A DNA stretch of 64,000 bases. It comes from Pseudomonas parafulva (GTDB lineage: Bacteria > Pseudomonadota > Gammaproteobacteria > Pseudomonadales > Pseudomonadaceae). Shown here piece after piece: positions 10,967 through 19,513 of this stretch. The stretch lies in contig NZ_CP019952.1 in NCBI RefSeq assembly GCF_002021815.1, forward strand, positions 3,193,001 through 3,257,000. The letters are read 5' to 3'. The stretch's first letter is position 1; the number at the start of each line of letters is the position of its first letter. The notes under the pieces are model-generated. The model ran no database searches. It had not been told where the DNA came from and saw only the letters and a program-made list of their open reading frames with translations. The position numbers and the translations under genes are program-made.

Positions 10967-11560
10967 CTAGTACGCCTGGATAACACACTCTTCTCGCAAC
11001 ACTGCCAGCAAGGCCTCGACTGCCGAAGACAGCGTAGTCGAGTTGTCCACCGTTCTTACGCCATCGTCGGCCGTATCGCTCAGACTGACATGCCGAGCCA
11101 GACGCTGGTCAATCTCGTTTTGGGTCTCCCGCCCACGGGCCTGCAGGCGCTGACGCAGGATATCGAGACTGACGTCCACACGGATGGCCAGCAAATCAGG
11201 GTAGCGAGTACGAGCCTGCGCCAGGTGGCCGCGCGAGCCGTTTACCAGCACCGACCTGCCCTGCTCCAGCCACTCATCTACCTGCCGGGGGATACCGTAT
11301 TGCAACCCATTGGCCTGCCAATGCATGGCGAATGCGCCTTGCAGCTTCATACGTTCGAACTGCTCGACACTGACACCTACCGCTGCCTCCCCCGTGGCTT
11401 CAGGCGAGCGCGTGATGACCCGACGGGCTATTTCGACATGCGCGGCTGCCAGCTGCGGGCGGGCCGCGTCGATCAATGAATCTTTGCCCGCGCCAGAGGG
11501 TCCGATCAACAGAATCAGCCTGCCTTTTAGCGGCGAAGCGCAGCTTGCATCATGGTGCAT
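10967..11560 (-). CDS. phnN: Ribose 1,5-bisphosphate phosphokinase PhnN-like
   Basis: PhnN phosphorylates ribose 1,5-bisphosphate to PRPP, the last step of C-P lyase phosphonate breakdown. The product has 197 residues with a guanylate kinase-like fold: P-loop GPSGAGKDS at 20-28, VITRSPEATGE for the substrate lid, and VLVNGSRGHLAQAR in the middle. The ATG at 11560 is preferred; a GTG two codons upstream is possible. No other phn gene is in the window, so it stands alone between tRNA-Arg and amrZ. A general role in PRPP supply is conceivable. Confidence 0.82.
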   Translation of the reverse strand: MHHDASCASPLKGRLILLIGPSGAGKDSLIDAARPQLAAAHVEIARRVITRSPEATGEAAVGVSVEQFERMKLQGAFAMHWQANGLQYGIPRQVDEWLEQGRSVLVNGSRGHLAQARTRYPDLLAIRVDVSLDILRQRLQARGRETQNEIDQRLARHVSLSDTADDGVRTVDNSTTLSSAVEALLAVLREECVIQAY

Positions 11561-11903
11561 TGCCACTATGCTCTCTGATTAAGAACCTGTGCGTTTGACG
11601 CTACTTTCGGCGCAGGTTTCAGGTTTTTTGCAGGATTAGCGGGGATACGTCTGACGTGAGGCCATGACTGGACGTGTGAAAATTTTAACCAGTGCTCATT
11701 TCAGACAATTGGTACTGGCATAAAGCCTTTATGCAGATCACTATTTGTCACAGAATTGACGCCAAGGAAACGACAGCATTGAGGCAAGATGAGCGTCCAT
11801 CTGCACAACCGGTTGAACATTTTGGCGATAAGGCGGTCGTATTTCCACCCCGCGCGGCCAATTTGAGAACCGCTTCCCCTGAACCAAAATCTGGTCAATT
11901 TAT
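11561..11903. promoter_or_regulatory. phnN-amrZ divergent intergenic region
   Basis: This 343-bp gap must contain the amrZ and phnN promoters. It is AT-richer than its flanks. At 11717-11727 the sequence GGCATAAAGCC resembles the GGCATnAnnGCC core of AmrZ operators, and AmrZ represses its own gene in P. aeruginosa, but a single loose match is weak. Nothing coding is seen. Confidence 0.4.
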
Positions 11904-12230
11904 ATGCGCCCAATGAAACAGGCTATTTATTCGAGCCGCACTGCTGACAAGTTCGTCGTTCGCCTGCCAGACGGGATGCGTGAGCGCATCGCCGAGGTAG
12001 CACGCAACCACCACCGCAGCATGAACTCGGAGATCATTGCACGCCTGGAACAGAGCCTTATCCAGGAAGGTGCCCTGGGTGAGGAATTGAGCATGCGCCT
12101 GGACAGCCCTGAACTGTCATTGCACGAACGCGAGCTGCTGCAGCGCTTCCGCCAGCTGTCCCATCGTCAGCAGAATGCGCTGGTTGCCCTGATTGCCCAT
12201 GACGTGGAAATGGCTGCTGACGCTTCCTGA
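11904..12230 (+). CDS. amrZ: Ribbon-helix-helix regulator AmrZ
   Basis: AmrZ is a dimeric ribbon-helix-helix DNA-binding protein that controls alginate, flagella, biofilm matrix and c-di-GMP genes in Pseudomonas. The product has 108 residues: a flexible N-terminus, the DNA-contacting beta strand KFVVRLP (about 16-22), two helices ([13 protein letters not shown] and [12 protein letters not shown]), and the conserved tetramerisation tail with [19 protein letters not shown]. The sequence agrees closely with P. aeruginosa AmrZ as I know it. A strong terminator follows 23 bp after the stop. Confidence 0.95.
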   Translation: MRPMKQAIYSSRTADKFVVRLPDGMRERIAEVARNHHRSMNSEIIARLEQSLIQEGALGEELSMRLDSPELSLHERELLQRFRQLSHRQQNALVALIAHDVEMAADAS

Positions 12231-12253
12231 CGCAAACCTTTGCTGCCATCCAC

Positions 12254-12281
12254 AAAAAAGCCAGCTGATGCTGGCTTTTTT
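12254..12281. terminator. Bidirectional rho-independent terminator amrZ/mgtE
   Basis: A perfect 12-bp inverted repeat, AAAAAAGCCAGC / GCTGGCTTTTTT, surrounds a TGAT loop. It has a T-run on each strand and lies between the convergent amrZ and mgtE genes. Confidence 0.93.
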
Positions 12282-12360
12282 GGTTTTGAAATGGCGGCCT
12301 CTTCGTTGCCTTTATCATCCAGACAACCGGACGTCACGCACGGCGTAATGCCCCGAGCCG

Positions 12361-13803
12361 TTAGAGCAAGAACACGGTGGCGAGCCCCAGGAAGATGAAG
12401 AAGCCGCCGCTGTCGGTAACTGCGGTGATCATCACGCTCGACCCCATTGCCGGGTCGCGCCCCAGGCGGGTCAGGGTCATCGGTATCAGCACGCCCATCA
12501 GGGCCGCGAGCAGCAGGTTCAAGGTCATCGCGGCCGTCATCACCAGGCCCAGCGACCAGCTGCCATAAAGCCAGAAGGCCACCGCGCCGATGACGCCACC
12601 CCAGATCAACCCGTTGATCAAGGACACCGCCAGCTCCTTGCGCATCAGGCGCGAGGTATTGCCTGGCGATACCTGGTCAAGGGCCATGGCGCGCACGATC
12701 ATGGTGATGGTCTGGTTGCCGGAGTTGCCACCGATGCCCGCCACGATCGGCATCAGCGCAGCCAAAGCAACCAGCTTCTCGATGGACCCTTCGAACAAGC
12801 CGATGACCCGGGATGCGACGAAAGCGGTAATCAAGTTCACGGCCAGCCACGCCCAACGGTTGCGCAGCGACCGCCAAACTGACGCAAAGATGTCTTCTTC
12901 TTCGCGCAGACCCGCCATGTTCAGCACTTCGGTCTCACTCTCTTCGCGAATCAGGTCGACCATTTCGTCGATGGTCAGACGTCCGATGAGCCGATCGCTC
13001 TTGTCCACGACTGGTGCCGATACCAGGTCGTACCGCTCGAAGGCCTGAGCCGCGTCGTAGGCGTCTTCGTCGGGATGGAAGGACACGGGATCGGTGGCCA
13101 TGACGTCGGCCACTTGCTTGTCCGGGTCGTTGACCAGCAGGCGCTTGATCGGCAACACACCCTTGAGAATGCCATCGTGATCGACCACGAACAGCTTGTC
13201 GGTGTGGTTGGGCAATTCCTTGAGGCGGCGCAGGTAACGCAATACCACTTCCAGGCTGACGTCTTCACGGATGGTCACCATCTCGAAGTCCATCAGTGCG
13301 CCGACTTGTTCCTCGTCATAGCTCAGCGCGGAGCGTACGCGCTCGCGTTGCTGGGCATCGAGGGTTTCCATGAGCTCATGGACCACGTCCCGTGGCAATT
13401 CAGGCGCCAGGTCGGCCAGTTCGTCGGCGTCCATTTCCTTGGCAGCGGCAAGCAGCTCGTGATCGTCCATATCGGCGATCAGGGACTGGCGCACGGCGTC
13501 TGACACTTCAAGCAGAATGTCGCCGTCACGATCCGAGCGCACCAGCTGCCAGACCGTCAAGCGGTCTTCGAGGGGCAAGGCTTCGAGGATATAGGCGATA
13601 TCGGCGGGGTGCAGATCATCGAGCTTGCGTTGCAACTCGACAAGATTCTGCCGGTGGACGAGGTTTTCTACCAAGTCGTTGTGTGCACCTTCCTGGCGGT
13701 GCGTGACATCTTCAACCAGGCGCTGGCGCTGAAGCAGGTCGACGACCTGGGACAGACGATCCTGGAGGCTTTCTTGCGCTTTCTTTACTTCTACTTCCGT
13801 CAT
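12361..13803 (-). CDS. mgtE: Magnesium transporter MgtE
   Basis: MgtE is a dimeric Mg2+ channel in the inner membrane, closed when its cytoplasmic domains bind Mg2+. The product has 480 residues in family order: N-terminal superhelical domain (about 35-140, including LHPADIAYILEALP), two CBS domains (about 145-265, VMATDPVSFHPDEDAY), a connecting helix, and five membrane helices from about 290. Conserved pore residues appear in ALMPIVAGIGGNSGNQ. I chose the ATG at 13803 (MTEVEVKK) because GGAG precedes it. Confidence 0.93.
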   Translation of the reverse strand: MTEVEVKKAQESLQDRLSQVVDLLQRQRLVEDVTHRQEGAHNDLVENLVHRQNLVELQRKLDDLHPADIAYILEALPLEDRLTVWQLVRSDRDGDILLEVSDAVRQSLIADMDDHELLAAAKEMDADELADLAPELPRDVVHELMETLDAQQRERVRSALSYDEEQVGALMDFEMVTIREDVSLEVVLRYLRRLKELPNHTDKLFVVDHDGILKGVLPIKRLLVNDPDKQVADVMATDPVSFHPDEDAYDAAQAFERYDLVSAPVVDKSDRLIGRLTIDEMVDLIREESETEVLNMAGLREEEDIFASVWRSLRNRWAWLAVNLITAFVASRVIGLFEGSIEKLVALAALMPIVAGIGGNSGNQTITMIVRAMALDQVSPGNTSRLMRKELAVSLINGLIWGGVIGAVAFWLYGSWSLGLVMTAAMTLNLLLAALMGVLIPMTLTRLGRDPAMGSSVMITAVTDSGGFFIFLGLATVFLL

Positions 13804-14156
13804 AGGCGAACTCCACTCCCAGCCGCGGAGCACGCCGGGGGAATCAATCGATTAGATCTATCTGTACGAAACGGTTTGGGGAGTAACTACTGGGTAAGTC
13901 CATGGTGGTGATCCACAAGCCCCGGCGGGGCTGACGGGCGCAATCATACACTGCTCAAGCTGACAGATCGCTTAAATTTTTGGCTATAACAATCGTTTGC
14001 GCGTCATTGCTCTGACAACGCATGAAACCATCGGTGCAATGGCATTGGGCGAGGTTGTGCGAGCACCCTGCCAAGCACCTGGCATGCAGGTACAGAGCAC
14101 CAAAGCCTGCGCGTTAGGGCGTGGCTGTGTAAGCGATTGAATGCGCAAAGCTGGAA
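13804..14156. other. mgtE upstream region, no gene
   Basis: These 353 bp hold the mgtE promoter and a short GC hairpin (AGCCCC GGC GGGGCT, 13918-13932). The 63-codon frame at 13984-14175 runs into the tRNA terminator and has no ribosome site. I do not see a recognisable Mg2+ riboswitch. Confidence 0.5.
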
Positions 14157-14159
14157 AAA

Positions 14160-14192
14160 CAAAAAGCCCGCTCATTGAGCGGGCTTTCTGTT
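14160..14192 (-). terminator. Terminator of the tRNA-Arg(ACG) array
   Basis: AAAAGCCCGCTCA / TGAGCGGGCTTT pairs as a strong stem. On the minus strand it lies just downstream of the last tRNA-Arg and is followed by a T-run (complement of the A-run at 14157-14165). Confidence 0.9.
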
Positions 14193-14198
14193 TGGGTA

Positions 14199-14275
14199 TG
14201 GCGGACTCAGCAGGATTCGAACCTGCGACCGCTCGGTTCGTAGCCGAGTACTCTATCCAGCTGAGCTATGAGTCC
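14199..14275 (-). tRNA. tRNA-Arg (anticodon ACG), copy 1
   Basis: A 77-base cloverleaf with encoded CCA: acceptor GGACTCA/TGAGTCC, anticodon stem CTCGG/CCGAG, loop CTACGAA with anticodon ACG (reads CGU and, as inosine, CGC/CGA). It is the most promoter-distal of three identical copies. Confidence 0.97.
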
Positions 14276-14344
14276 GTTTGGTAGTTTTAGACCAGATTAC
14301 CACTGGTTTTTGAAGCAGCCTTGATAACAAAACCACTTCGAAAG

Positions 14345-14421
14345 TGGCGGACTCAGCAGGATTCGAACCTGCGACCGCTCGGTTCGTAGCCGAGTACTCT
14401 ATCCAGCTGAGCTATGAGTCC
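14345..14421 (-). tRNA. tRNA-Arg (anticodon ACG), copy 2
   Basis: Identical to the copies at 14199-14275 and 14492-14568, including encoded CCA. The spacers on either side are near-identical to each other (69 and 70 bases), so tRNA plus spacer forms a tandem unit of 146-147 bp. Confidence 0.97.
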
Positions 14422-14491
14422 GTTTGGTAGTTTTAGACCAGATTACCACTGGTTTCTTGAAACAGCCTTGATAACAAAGCCACTTCAAAAG

Positions 14492-14568
14492 TGGCGGACT
14501 CAGCAGGATTCGAACCTGCGACCGCTCGGTTCGTAGCCGAGTACTCTATCCAGCTGAGCTATGAGTCC
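14492..14568 (-). tRNA. tRNA-Arg (anticodon ACG), copy 3
   Basis: This copy is identical to the other two tRNA-Arg(ACG) genes. It is nearest the likely promoter; upstream of it lies AT-rich sequence and then tRNA-Ser and csrA on the same strand. Confidence 0.97.
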
Positions 14569-14674
14569 GTGTCTTGCCGCGCATTATAGGCTGCTGAAAC
14601 ATTTTTGCAAGAACTTTTTCGTTTAAAATCAACTACTTAGCGTTCTTACAACTTGCAGCAACCTAAGCGAATAA

Positions 14675-14765
14675 TGGCGGTGAAGGGGGGATTCGAACCC
14701 CCGATACCCTTATGAGGTATACTCCCTTAGCAGGGGAGCGCCTTCGGCCACTCGGCCACCTCACC
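14675..14765 (-). tRNA. tRNA-Ser (anticodon GCU)
   Basis: A 91-base type II tRNA with a long variable arm and encoded CCA. The acceptor stem is GGTGAGG/CTTCACC, the anticodon stem CTCCC/GGGAG, and the loop CTGCTAA has anticodon GCU, reading AGC/AGU. It lies downstream of csrA on the same strand. Confidence 0.96.
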
Positions 14766-14837
14766 GCAACACGAGGCGAATATTAAACAGGTTCTTCCTC
14801 GTCTGCAACCCTTTTTTTGAAAAAAACTTCAAAAGAA

Positions 14838-15026
14838 TTAAAGGCTTGGCTCCTCGTCCTTCTCGTTCTTGATCCGCAGGTAGATTTCCTCGCGGTGAAC
14901 AGCCACTTCTTTTGGCGCGCTGACGCCGATACGTACCTGGTTGCCTTTGACGCCGAGCACCGTCACGGTGATCTCGCCATCGCCAATGACCAGGCTCTCC
15001 GCACAGCGACGAGTCAGAATCAACAT
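14838..15026 (-). CDS. csrA: RNA-binding regulator CsrA/RsmA
   Basis: CsrA (RsmA in Pseudomonas) binds GGA motifs in mRNA leaders, represses translation, and is titrated by Rsm small RNAs. The product is 62 residues from MLILTRR, the invariant family start, preceded by GGAG. It has the conserved [29 protein letters not shown] core; the RNA-contacting L4, T5, R6, R7 and R44 region is intact. The tail [10 protein letters not shown] is typical of Pseudomonas RsmA. It follows lysC and precedes tRNA-Ser, the conserved alaS-lysC-csrA order. Confidence 0.96.
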   Translation of the reverse strand: MLILTRRCAESLVIGDGEITVTVLGVKGNQVRIGVSAPKEVAVHREEIYLRIKNEKDEEPSL

Positions 15027-15155
15027 AGCTTTCTCCTTACGCAAAACATTCAGGGATAACAGTCTTTAAAATTTCAGCCCGGTCGTGGACGTCGACGCAG
15101 GCTGCTGTGCTTCATACGCAGGCCTGGACGGGGCCTGCGCAACGAGCAGAAACGC

Positions 15156-15181
15156 GAAGGGCGCGGCAAGCCGCGCCCTTC
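15156..15181 (-). terminator. Hairpin terminator after lysC
   Basis: A perfect 11-bp stem, GAAGGGCGCGG / CCGCGCCCTTC, with a 4-base loop lies 11 bases after the lysC stop. On the minus strand it is followed by a short T-containing stretch. It probably ends or attenuates alaS-lysC transcripts before csrA. Confidence 0.75.
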
Positions 15182-15192
15182 CAGGCAAGGCC

Positions 15193-16428
15193 TTACTCGC
15201 TCTGTCGAGCCGGGGCGTCAAGCTCGAAGGCGGTGTGCAGGGCGCGCACCGCCAGTTCCAGGTATTTCTCCTCGATCACCACCGACACCTTGATCTCGGA
15301 GGTGGAGATCATCTGGATGTTGATGCTCTCCTTGGCCAGCGCTTCGAACATGCGGCTTGCAACGCCTGCGTGCGAACGCATGCCGACGCCGACGATGGAA
15401 ACCTTGGCGATCTTGGTATCACCGATCACTTCACGGGCACCGATCTCGCGCGCGGTGTTCTGCAGCACGCTCTGAGCCTTCTCGTACTCATTGTGCTGTA
15501 CGGTGAAGGTGAAATCGGTGGTGTTATCGTGGGCGACGTTCTGCACGATCATGTCCACTTCGATGTTCGATGCACTGATCGGGCCGAGAATCTTGAACGC
15601 CACGCCTGGGTTGTCCGGTACGCCGCGAATGGTCAGCTTGGCTTCATCACGGTTGAAGGCGATACCGGAAATGATCGGCTGTTCCATGGATTCCTCTTCA
15701 TCGATGGTAATGAGGGTACCCGGACCCTCCTTGAAGCTGTGCAGCACGCGCAGCGGGACGTTGTACTTGCCGGCGAATTCCACCGAGCGAATCTGCAGCA
15801 CCTTGGAGCCGAGGCTGGCCATTTCCAGCATCTCTTCGAAGGTGATCTTCTCCAGGCGTCGTGCCAGCGGCACGACGCGAGGGTCGGTGGTATAGACGCC
15901 ATCGACATCGGTGTAGATCTGGCATTCCTGCGCCTTGAGCGCAGCGGCCAGGGCGACACCTGTAGTGTCGGAACCACCCCGGCCGAGTGTGGTGATGTTG
16001 CCGTGCTCATCCACACCCTGGAAGCCCGCCACCACGACCACACGCCCGGCCTTGAGATCAGCGCGGATTTTCTGGTCGTCGATCTGCAGGATGCGCGCCT
16101 TGTTATGGGCACTGTCGGTAAGGATGCGTACCTGGTTGCCGGTGTACGACACGGCAGGCACACCGCGCTTGGTCAATGCCATGGCCAGCAGCGCAATGGT
16201 GACTTGCTCGCCCGTGGACACGATCACATCCAGCTCGCGCGGAACCGGATGCTCGCTGATCTGCTTGGCCAGGTCGATCAGTCTGTTGGTTTCGCCGCTC
16301 ATGGCAGAGAGCACGACCACCAGGTCGTCGCCTGCTTCACGGTGCTTCTTGACCTTGTCGGCTACCTGCTCGATCCGCTCGATGGAACCGACAGAGGTGC
16401 CGCCAAATTTCTGTACGATCAACGCCAT
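15193..16428 (-). CDS. lysC: Aspartate kinase LysC
   Basis: LysC phosphorylates L-aspartate, the first step to lysine, methionine, threonine and diaminopimelate. The product has 411 residues: kinase domain with KFGGTSVGS at 6-14 and GRGGSDTTGVALAAAL near 150-170, then two ACT domains (about 265-400) that give feedback control by lysine and threonine. It is a monofunctional enzyme. It sits between alaS and csrA on the same strand. There is a 118-bp gap to alaS. Confidence 0.95.
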   Translation of the reverse strand: MALIVQKFGGTSVGSIERIEQVADKVKKHREAGDDLVVVLSAMSGETNRLIDLAKQISEHPVPRELDVIVSTGEQVTIALLAMALTKRGVPAVSYTGNQVRILTDSAHNKARILQIDDQKIRADLKAGRVVVVAGFQGVDEHGNITTLGRGGSDTTGVALAAALKAQECQIYTDVDGVYTTDPRVVPLARRLEKITFEEMLEMASLGSKVLQIRSVEFAGKYNVPLRVLHSFKEGPGTLITIDEEESMEQPIISGIAFNRDEAKLTIRGVPDNPGVAFKILGPISASNIEVDMIVQNVAHDNTTDFTFTVQHNEYEKAQSVLQNTAREIGAREVIGDTKIAKVSIVGVGMRSHAGVASRMFEALAKESINIQMISTSEIKVSVVIEEKYLELAVRALHTAFELDAPARQSE

Positions 16429-16546
16429 TTCAATGGTGCCTCAGCCCATACAGGGCCCCAAAAAACAATCCAACCTGAAGGACAGGACGACTCACCCCAG
16501 CGGGGCCAGGAGCGCAGTTCCCGCTCAAGCCGCCCTGCCCTTCATC

Positions 16547-19171
16547 TCAAAGTCCCTGCTCTGCGAACGGCACGGCCAGCGCCAGGGCCTGGTCCAGGGC
16601 CGCGACGTCGACGCCGCCACCCTGTGCCATGTCCGGACGCCCGCCGCCCTTGCCACCCACTGCCGCAGCGGCTTGCTTCATCAGATCGCCAGCCTTGAGT
16701 TGGCTGGAGAGGTCTTTGGTCACGCCGGCCACCAGCACGACCTTGCCCTCATGCTCGCTGCCCAGCAGGATCACTGCATGGCCGAGCTTGTTCTTAAGCT
16801 GATCGACCAGGGCGAGCAAGGCCTTGCCATCCTGCCCGTCTACACGGGCGGCAAGCACCTTGGCACCCTTGACTGCCACAGCCGCGTTGGAGAGATCATC
16901 CCCGGCGGCGCTGGCAGCCTTGGCCTGCAGCTGCTCGAGCTGCTTCTCCAGCTGGCGGTTGCGCTCGAGCACAGCCGACAGCTTGTCGATCAGGTTGTCA
17001 CGGTTACCCTTCACCAGTTGCGCCGCTTCCTTGACCTGCTCCTCGGCAGCGTTCAGGTAAGCCAGCGCAGCGGCACCGGTCACGGCCTCGATACGACGCA
17101 CGCCCGACGCCACGCCGCCTTCGCTGATGATCTTGAAGACGCTGATGTCGCCTGTGCGCTTGGCATGAATGCCACCGCACAGCTCTACCGAAAAGTCGCC
17201 GCCCATGGTCAGCACGCGCACCGTATCGCCGTACTTCTCGCCGAACAGGGCCATGGCACCCTTGGCTTTGGCCGTCTCGATGTCGGTCAGCTCGGTTTGC
17301 ACAGGCGTGTTGCGGCGTACTTCGCGGTTGACGATGTCTTCCAGCGCCTTGATCTGCTCAGGCTTCACCGCTTCGAAGTGGCTGAAGTCAAAGCGCAGGC
17401 GCTGGCTGTCCACCAGCGAGCCTTTCTGCTGCACATGCTCGCCCAGCACCTGGCGCAAGGCTTCATGCAATAGGTGGGTAGCCGAGTGGTTCAGGGCGGT
17501 GGCGTGCTGCACATCCGCATCGACCTTGGTTTGCACCGGAGAACCTACGATCAGCGCACCGGTGGCGACCACGCCGTGATGCAAGAAGGCGCCACCGGTC
17601 TTGGTGGTGTCGCGCACATCGAAGCGCGCCGAGCCTGCCTGGATGTAACCGGAGTCGCCCACCTGGCCACCGGACTCGGCGTAGAAAGGCGTGCGATCCA
17701 GCACGATCACGCCTTCCTGGCCCTCGCCCAGTTGGTCAACCGACTGGCCATCGTGATACAGCGCAATGATCCTGGCCGAGGCCTCGGTGGCCTCGTAGCC
17801 CAGGAACTCGGTCGCACTGTCGACCTTGACCAGGCTGTTGTAGTCCATGCCAAACGCGCTGGCAGAGCGTGCACGCTCGCGCTGGGCCTCCATTTCACGT
17901 TCGAAACCGGCCTCGTCGATGGTGAGCTCGCGCTCACGGGCGATATCGGCAGTCAGGTCCATCGGGAAGCCGTAGGTGTCGTAAAGCTTGAACACCACAT
18001 CGCCCGGCACCACGTCGCCCTGCAACTGGGCCAGGTCCTGCTCGAGAATGCGCAGGCCCTGCTCAAGGGTCTTGGCGAACTGTTCTTCTTCGGCTTTAAG
18101 CACACGCTCGATATGCGCCTGCTGGCTGCCCAGCTCCGGATACGCTTCACCCATTTCGGCAACCAGCGCGGCGACGATCTGGTAGAAGAAGCTGCCCTTG
18201 GCGCCCAGCTTGTTGCCGTGACGGCAAGCACGACGAATGATGCGGCGCAGCACATAGCCACGGCCTTCGTTCGAAGGCAGCACGCCGTCGGCAATCAGGA
18301 AACCGCAGGAACGGATGTGGTCGGCTACCACTTTCAGTGAGGCCTGCCCCTCGTTGCTGCAACCGATGGCCGTGGCCGCCGCTGACAGCAGGTTCTGGAA
18401 CAGGTCGATCTCGTAGTTCGAATGCACGTGCTGAAGCACGGCGCTGATGCGCTCCAGGCCCATGCCAGTATCGACCGACGGCGCCGGCAATGGGTGCAGC
18501 ACGCCGTCGGCTGTACGGTTGAACTGCATGAACACGTTGTTCCAGATCTCGATGTAACGGTCGCCGTCTTCTTCGGGCGAGCCGGGCGGGCCGCCCCAGA
18601 TATCTGCACCGTGGTCATAGAAGATTTCGGTGCACGGCCCGCATGGACCGGTGTCGCCCATGGTCCAGAAGTTGTCCGACGCATAGGGCGCGCCCTTGTT
18701 ATCACCGATGCGCACCATGCGCTCGGCGGGCACCCCTACTTCCTTAGTCCAGATATCGTAGGCTTCGTCGTCGGTGGCATAGACCGTGACCCAGAGCTTG
18801 TCCTTGGGCAGGTTCAGCCACTTCTCCGACGTGAGGAAAGTCCAGGCGAAGGTGATGGCGTCGCGCTTGAAATAATCACCGAAGCTGAAGTTGCCCAGCA
18901 TTTCGAAGAAGGTATGGTGACGTGCGGTGTAACCGACGTTTTCCAGGTCGTTGTGCTTGCCACCGGCGCGCACGCACTTCTGGCTGCTGACAGCACGGGT
19001 ATAGGCGCGCTTCTCCGCTCCGAGGAAACAGTCCTTGAACTGGTTCATGCCGGCATTGGTGAACAACAGGGTCGGGTCGTTATTCGGAATCAGCGAACTG
19101 GACGCGACTCGGGTATGCCCCTGTTCTTCGAAGAAGCGAAGGAAGGCTTCACGGATTTCTGCGCTTTTCAT
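16547..19171 (-). CDS. alaS: Alanyl-tRNA synthetase
   Basis: AlaS charges tRNA-Ala and hydrolyses mischarged Ser- and Gly-tRNA-Ala. The product is 874 residues from [10 protein letters not shown], the standard proteobacterial start, with GGAAGA before it; an ATG four codons upstream is less likely. It has a class II catalytic domain at 1-240 (including GNFSFGDYF), a tRNA-recognition domain, an editing domain with zinc ligands in HSATH (about 565) and [11 protein letters not shown] (about 665), and a C-terminal oligomerisation domain with coiled coil and a Gly-rich segment near the end. All domains are complete. Confidence 0.97.
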   Translation of the reverse strand: MKSAEIREAFLRFFEEQGHTRVASSSLIPNNDPTLLFTNAGMNQFKDCFLGAEKRAYTRAVSSQKCVRAGGKHNDLENVGYTARHHTFFEMLGNFSFGDYFKRDAITFAWTFLTSEKWLNLPKDKLWVTVYATDDEAYDIWTKEVGVPAERMVRIGDNKGAPYASDNFWTMGDTGPCGPCTEIFYDHGADIWGGPPGSPEEDGDRYIEIWNNVFMQFNRTADGVLHPLPAPSVDTGMGLERISAVLQHVHSNYEIDLFQNLLSAAATAIGCSNEGQASLKVVADHIRSCGFLIADGVLPSNEGRGYVLRRIIRRACRHGNKLGAKGSFFYQIVAALVAEMGEAYPELGSQQAHIERVLKAEEEQFAKTLEQGLRILEQDLAQLQGDVVPGDVVFKLYDTYGFPMDLTADIARERELTIDEAGFEREMEAQRERARSASAFGMDYNSLVKVDSATEFLGYEATEASARIIALYHDGQSVDQLGEGQEGVIVLDRTPFYAESGGQVGDSGYIQAGSARFDVRDTTKTGGAFLHHGVVATGALIVGSPVQTKVDADVQHATALNHSATHLLHEALRQVLGEHVQQKGSLVDSQRLRFDFSHFEAVKPEQIKALEDIVNREVRRNTPVQTELTDIETAKAKGAMALFGEKYGDTVRVLTMGGDFSVELCGGIHAKRTGDISVFKIISEGGVASGVRRIEAVTGAAALAYLNAAEEQVKEAAQLVKGNRDNLIDKLSAVLERNRQLEKQLEQLQAKAASAAGDDLSNAAVAVKGAKVLAARVDGQDGKALLALVDQLKNKLGHAVILLGSEHEGKVVLVAGVTKDLSSQLKAGDLMKQAAAAVGGKGGGRPDMAQGGGVDVAALDQALALAVPFAEQGL

Positions 19172-19513
19172 AGGATCTTCCACGGAAACGGCGGCCCATC
19201 AGGGCAAAGCGTCGACGAAACGACGGCAAAGGGCCGCATTATATCGGGCCTGCAGGCTTGGTGCAGTGAGTTTGTGCTATTGAAATGGCCGAATCGGCTA
19301 TTGACAGCGTCAAACGCATCAATCATTTATCACGCCTGATGCTAAATCCCTGGCTTCCTGGCTGGCAACTCCTGAAACCGCTGTCTGCCAACGGTAGACC
19401 CGACATGCGCCCTGAACACCGAGGGTCATCAAGCAAGCGCGGTAGCCGGTTACCGCTGAGCCGCCCTGGCCGGGGCTTAAGGTGCTTTCCTCGAAACCAG
19501 AAGGATATCGCCA
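19172..19513. promoter_or_regulatory. alaS upstream region; left edge of the two-gene insert
   Basis: This 342-bp gap between divergent alaS and the M91-like gene holds the alaS promoter and probably the promoter of the insert. Its base composition changes around 19260, where AT-richer sequence begins. I see no direct repeats, tRNA fragment or transposase remnant marking an insertion point. Confidence 0.4.

Larger units (their letters stand above)
14199..14568 (-). repeat. Tandem array of tRNA-Arg units
   Basis: Three identical tRNA genes are separated by two spacers (14276-14344 and 14422-14491) that differ by only a few substitutions and one base of length. This points to recent unequal duplication or ongoing gene conversion. 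Confidence 0.85.

Noticed and set aside
11717..11736. Possible sigma-54 promoter before amrZ
   Set aside because: TGGCATAAAGCC begins well but the GC expected 10 bases after GG is TT.
13984..14175. 63-codon minus-strand frame between mgtE and the tRNA array
   Set aside because: No ribosome site, and its 5' end lies within the tRNA terminator hairpin.
14199..14568. Regular tandem repeat that could be taken for a CRISPR array
   Set aside because: Each repeat is a complete tRNA-Arg gene and the spacers are near-identical, unlike CRISPR spacers.
15085..16698. 537-codon plus-strand frame opposite lysC
   Set aside because: Shadow of lysC and part of alaS; no family similarity.
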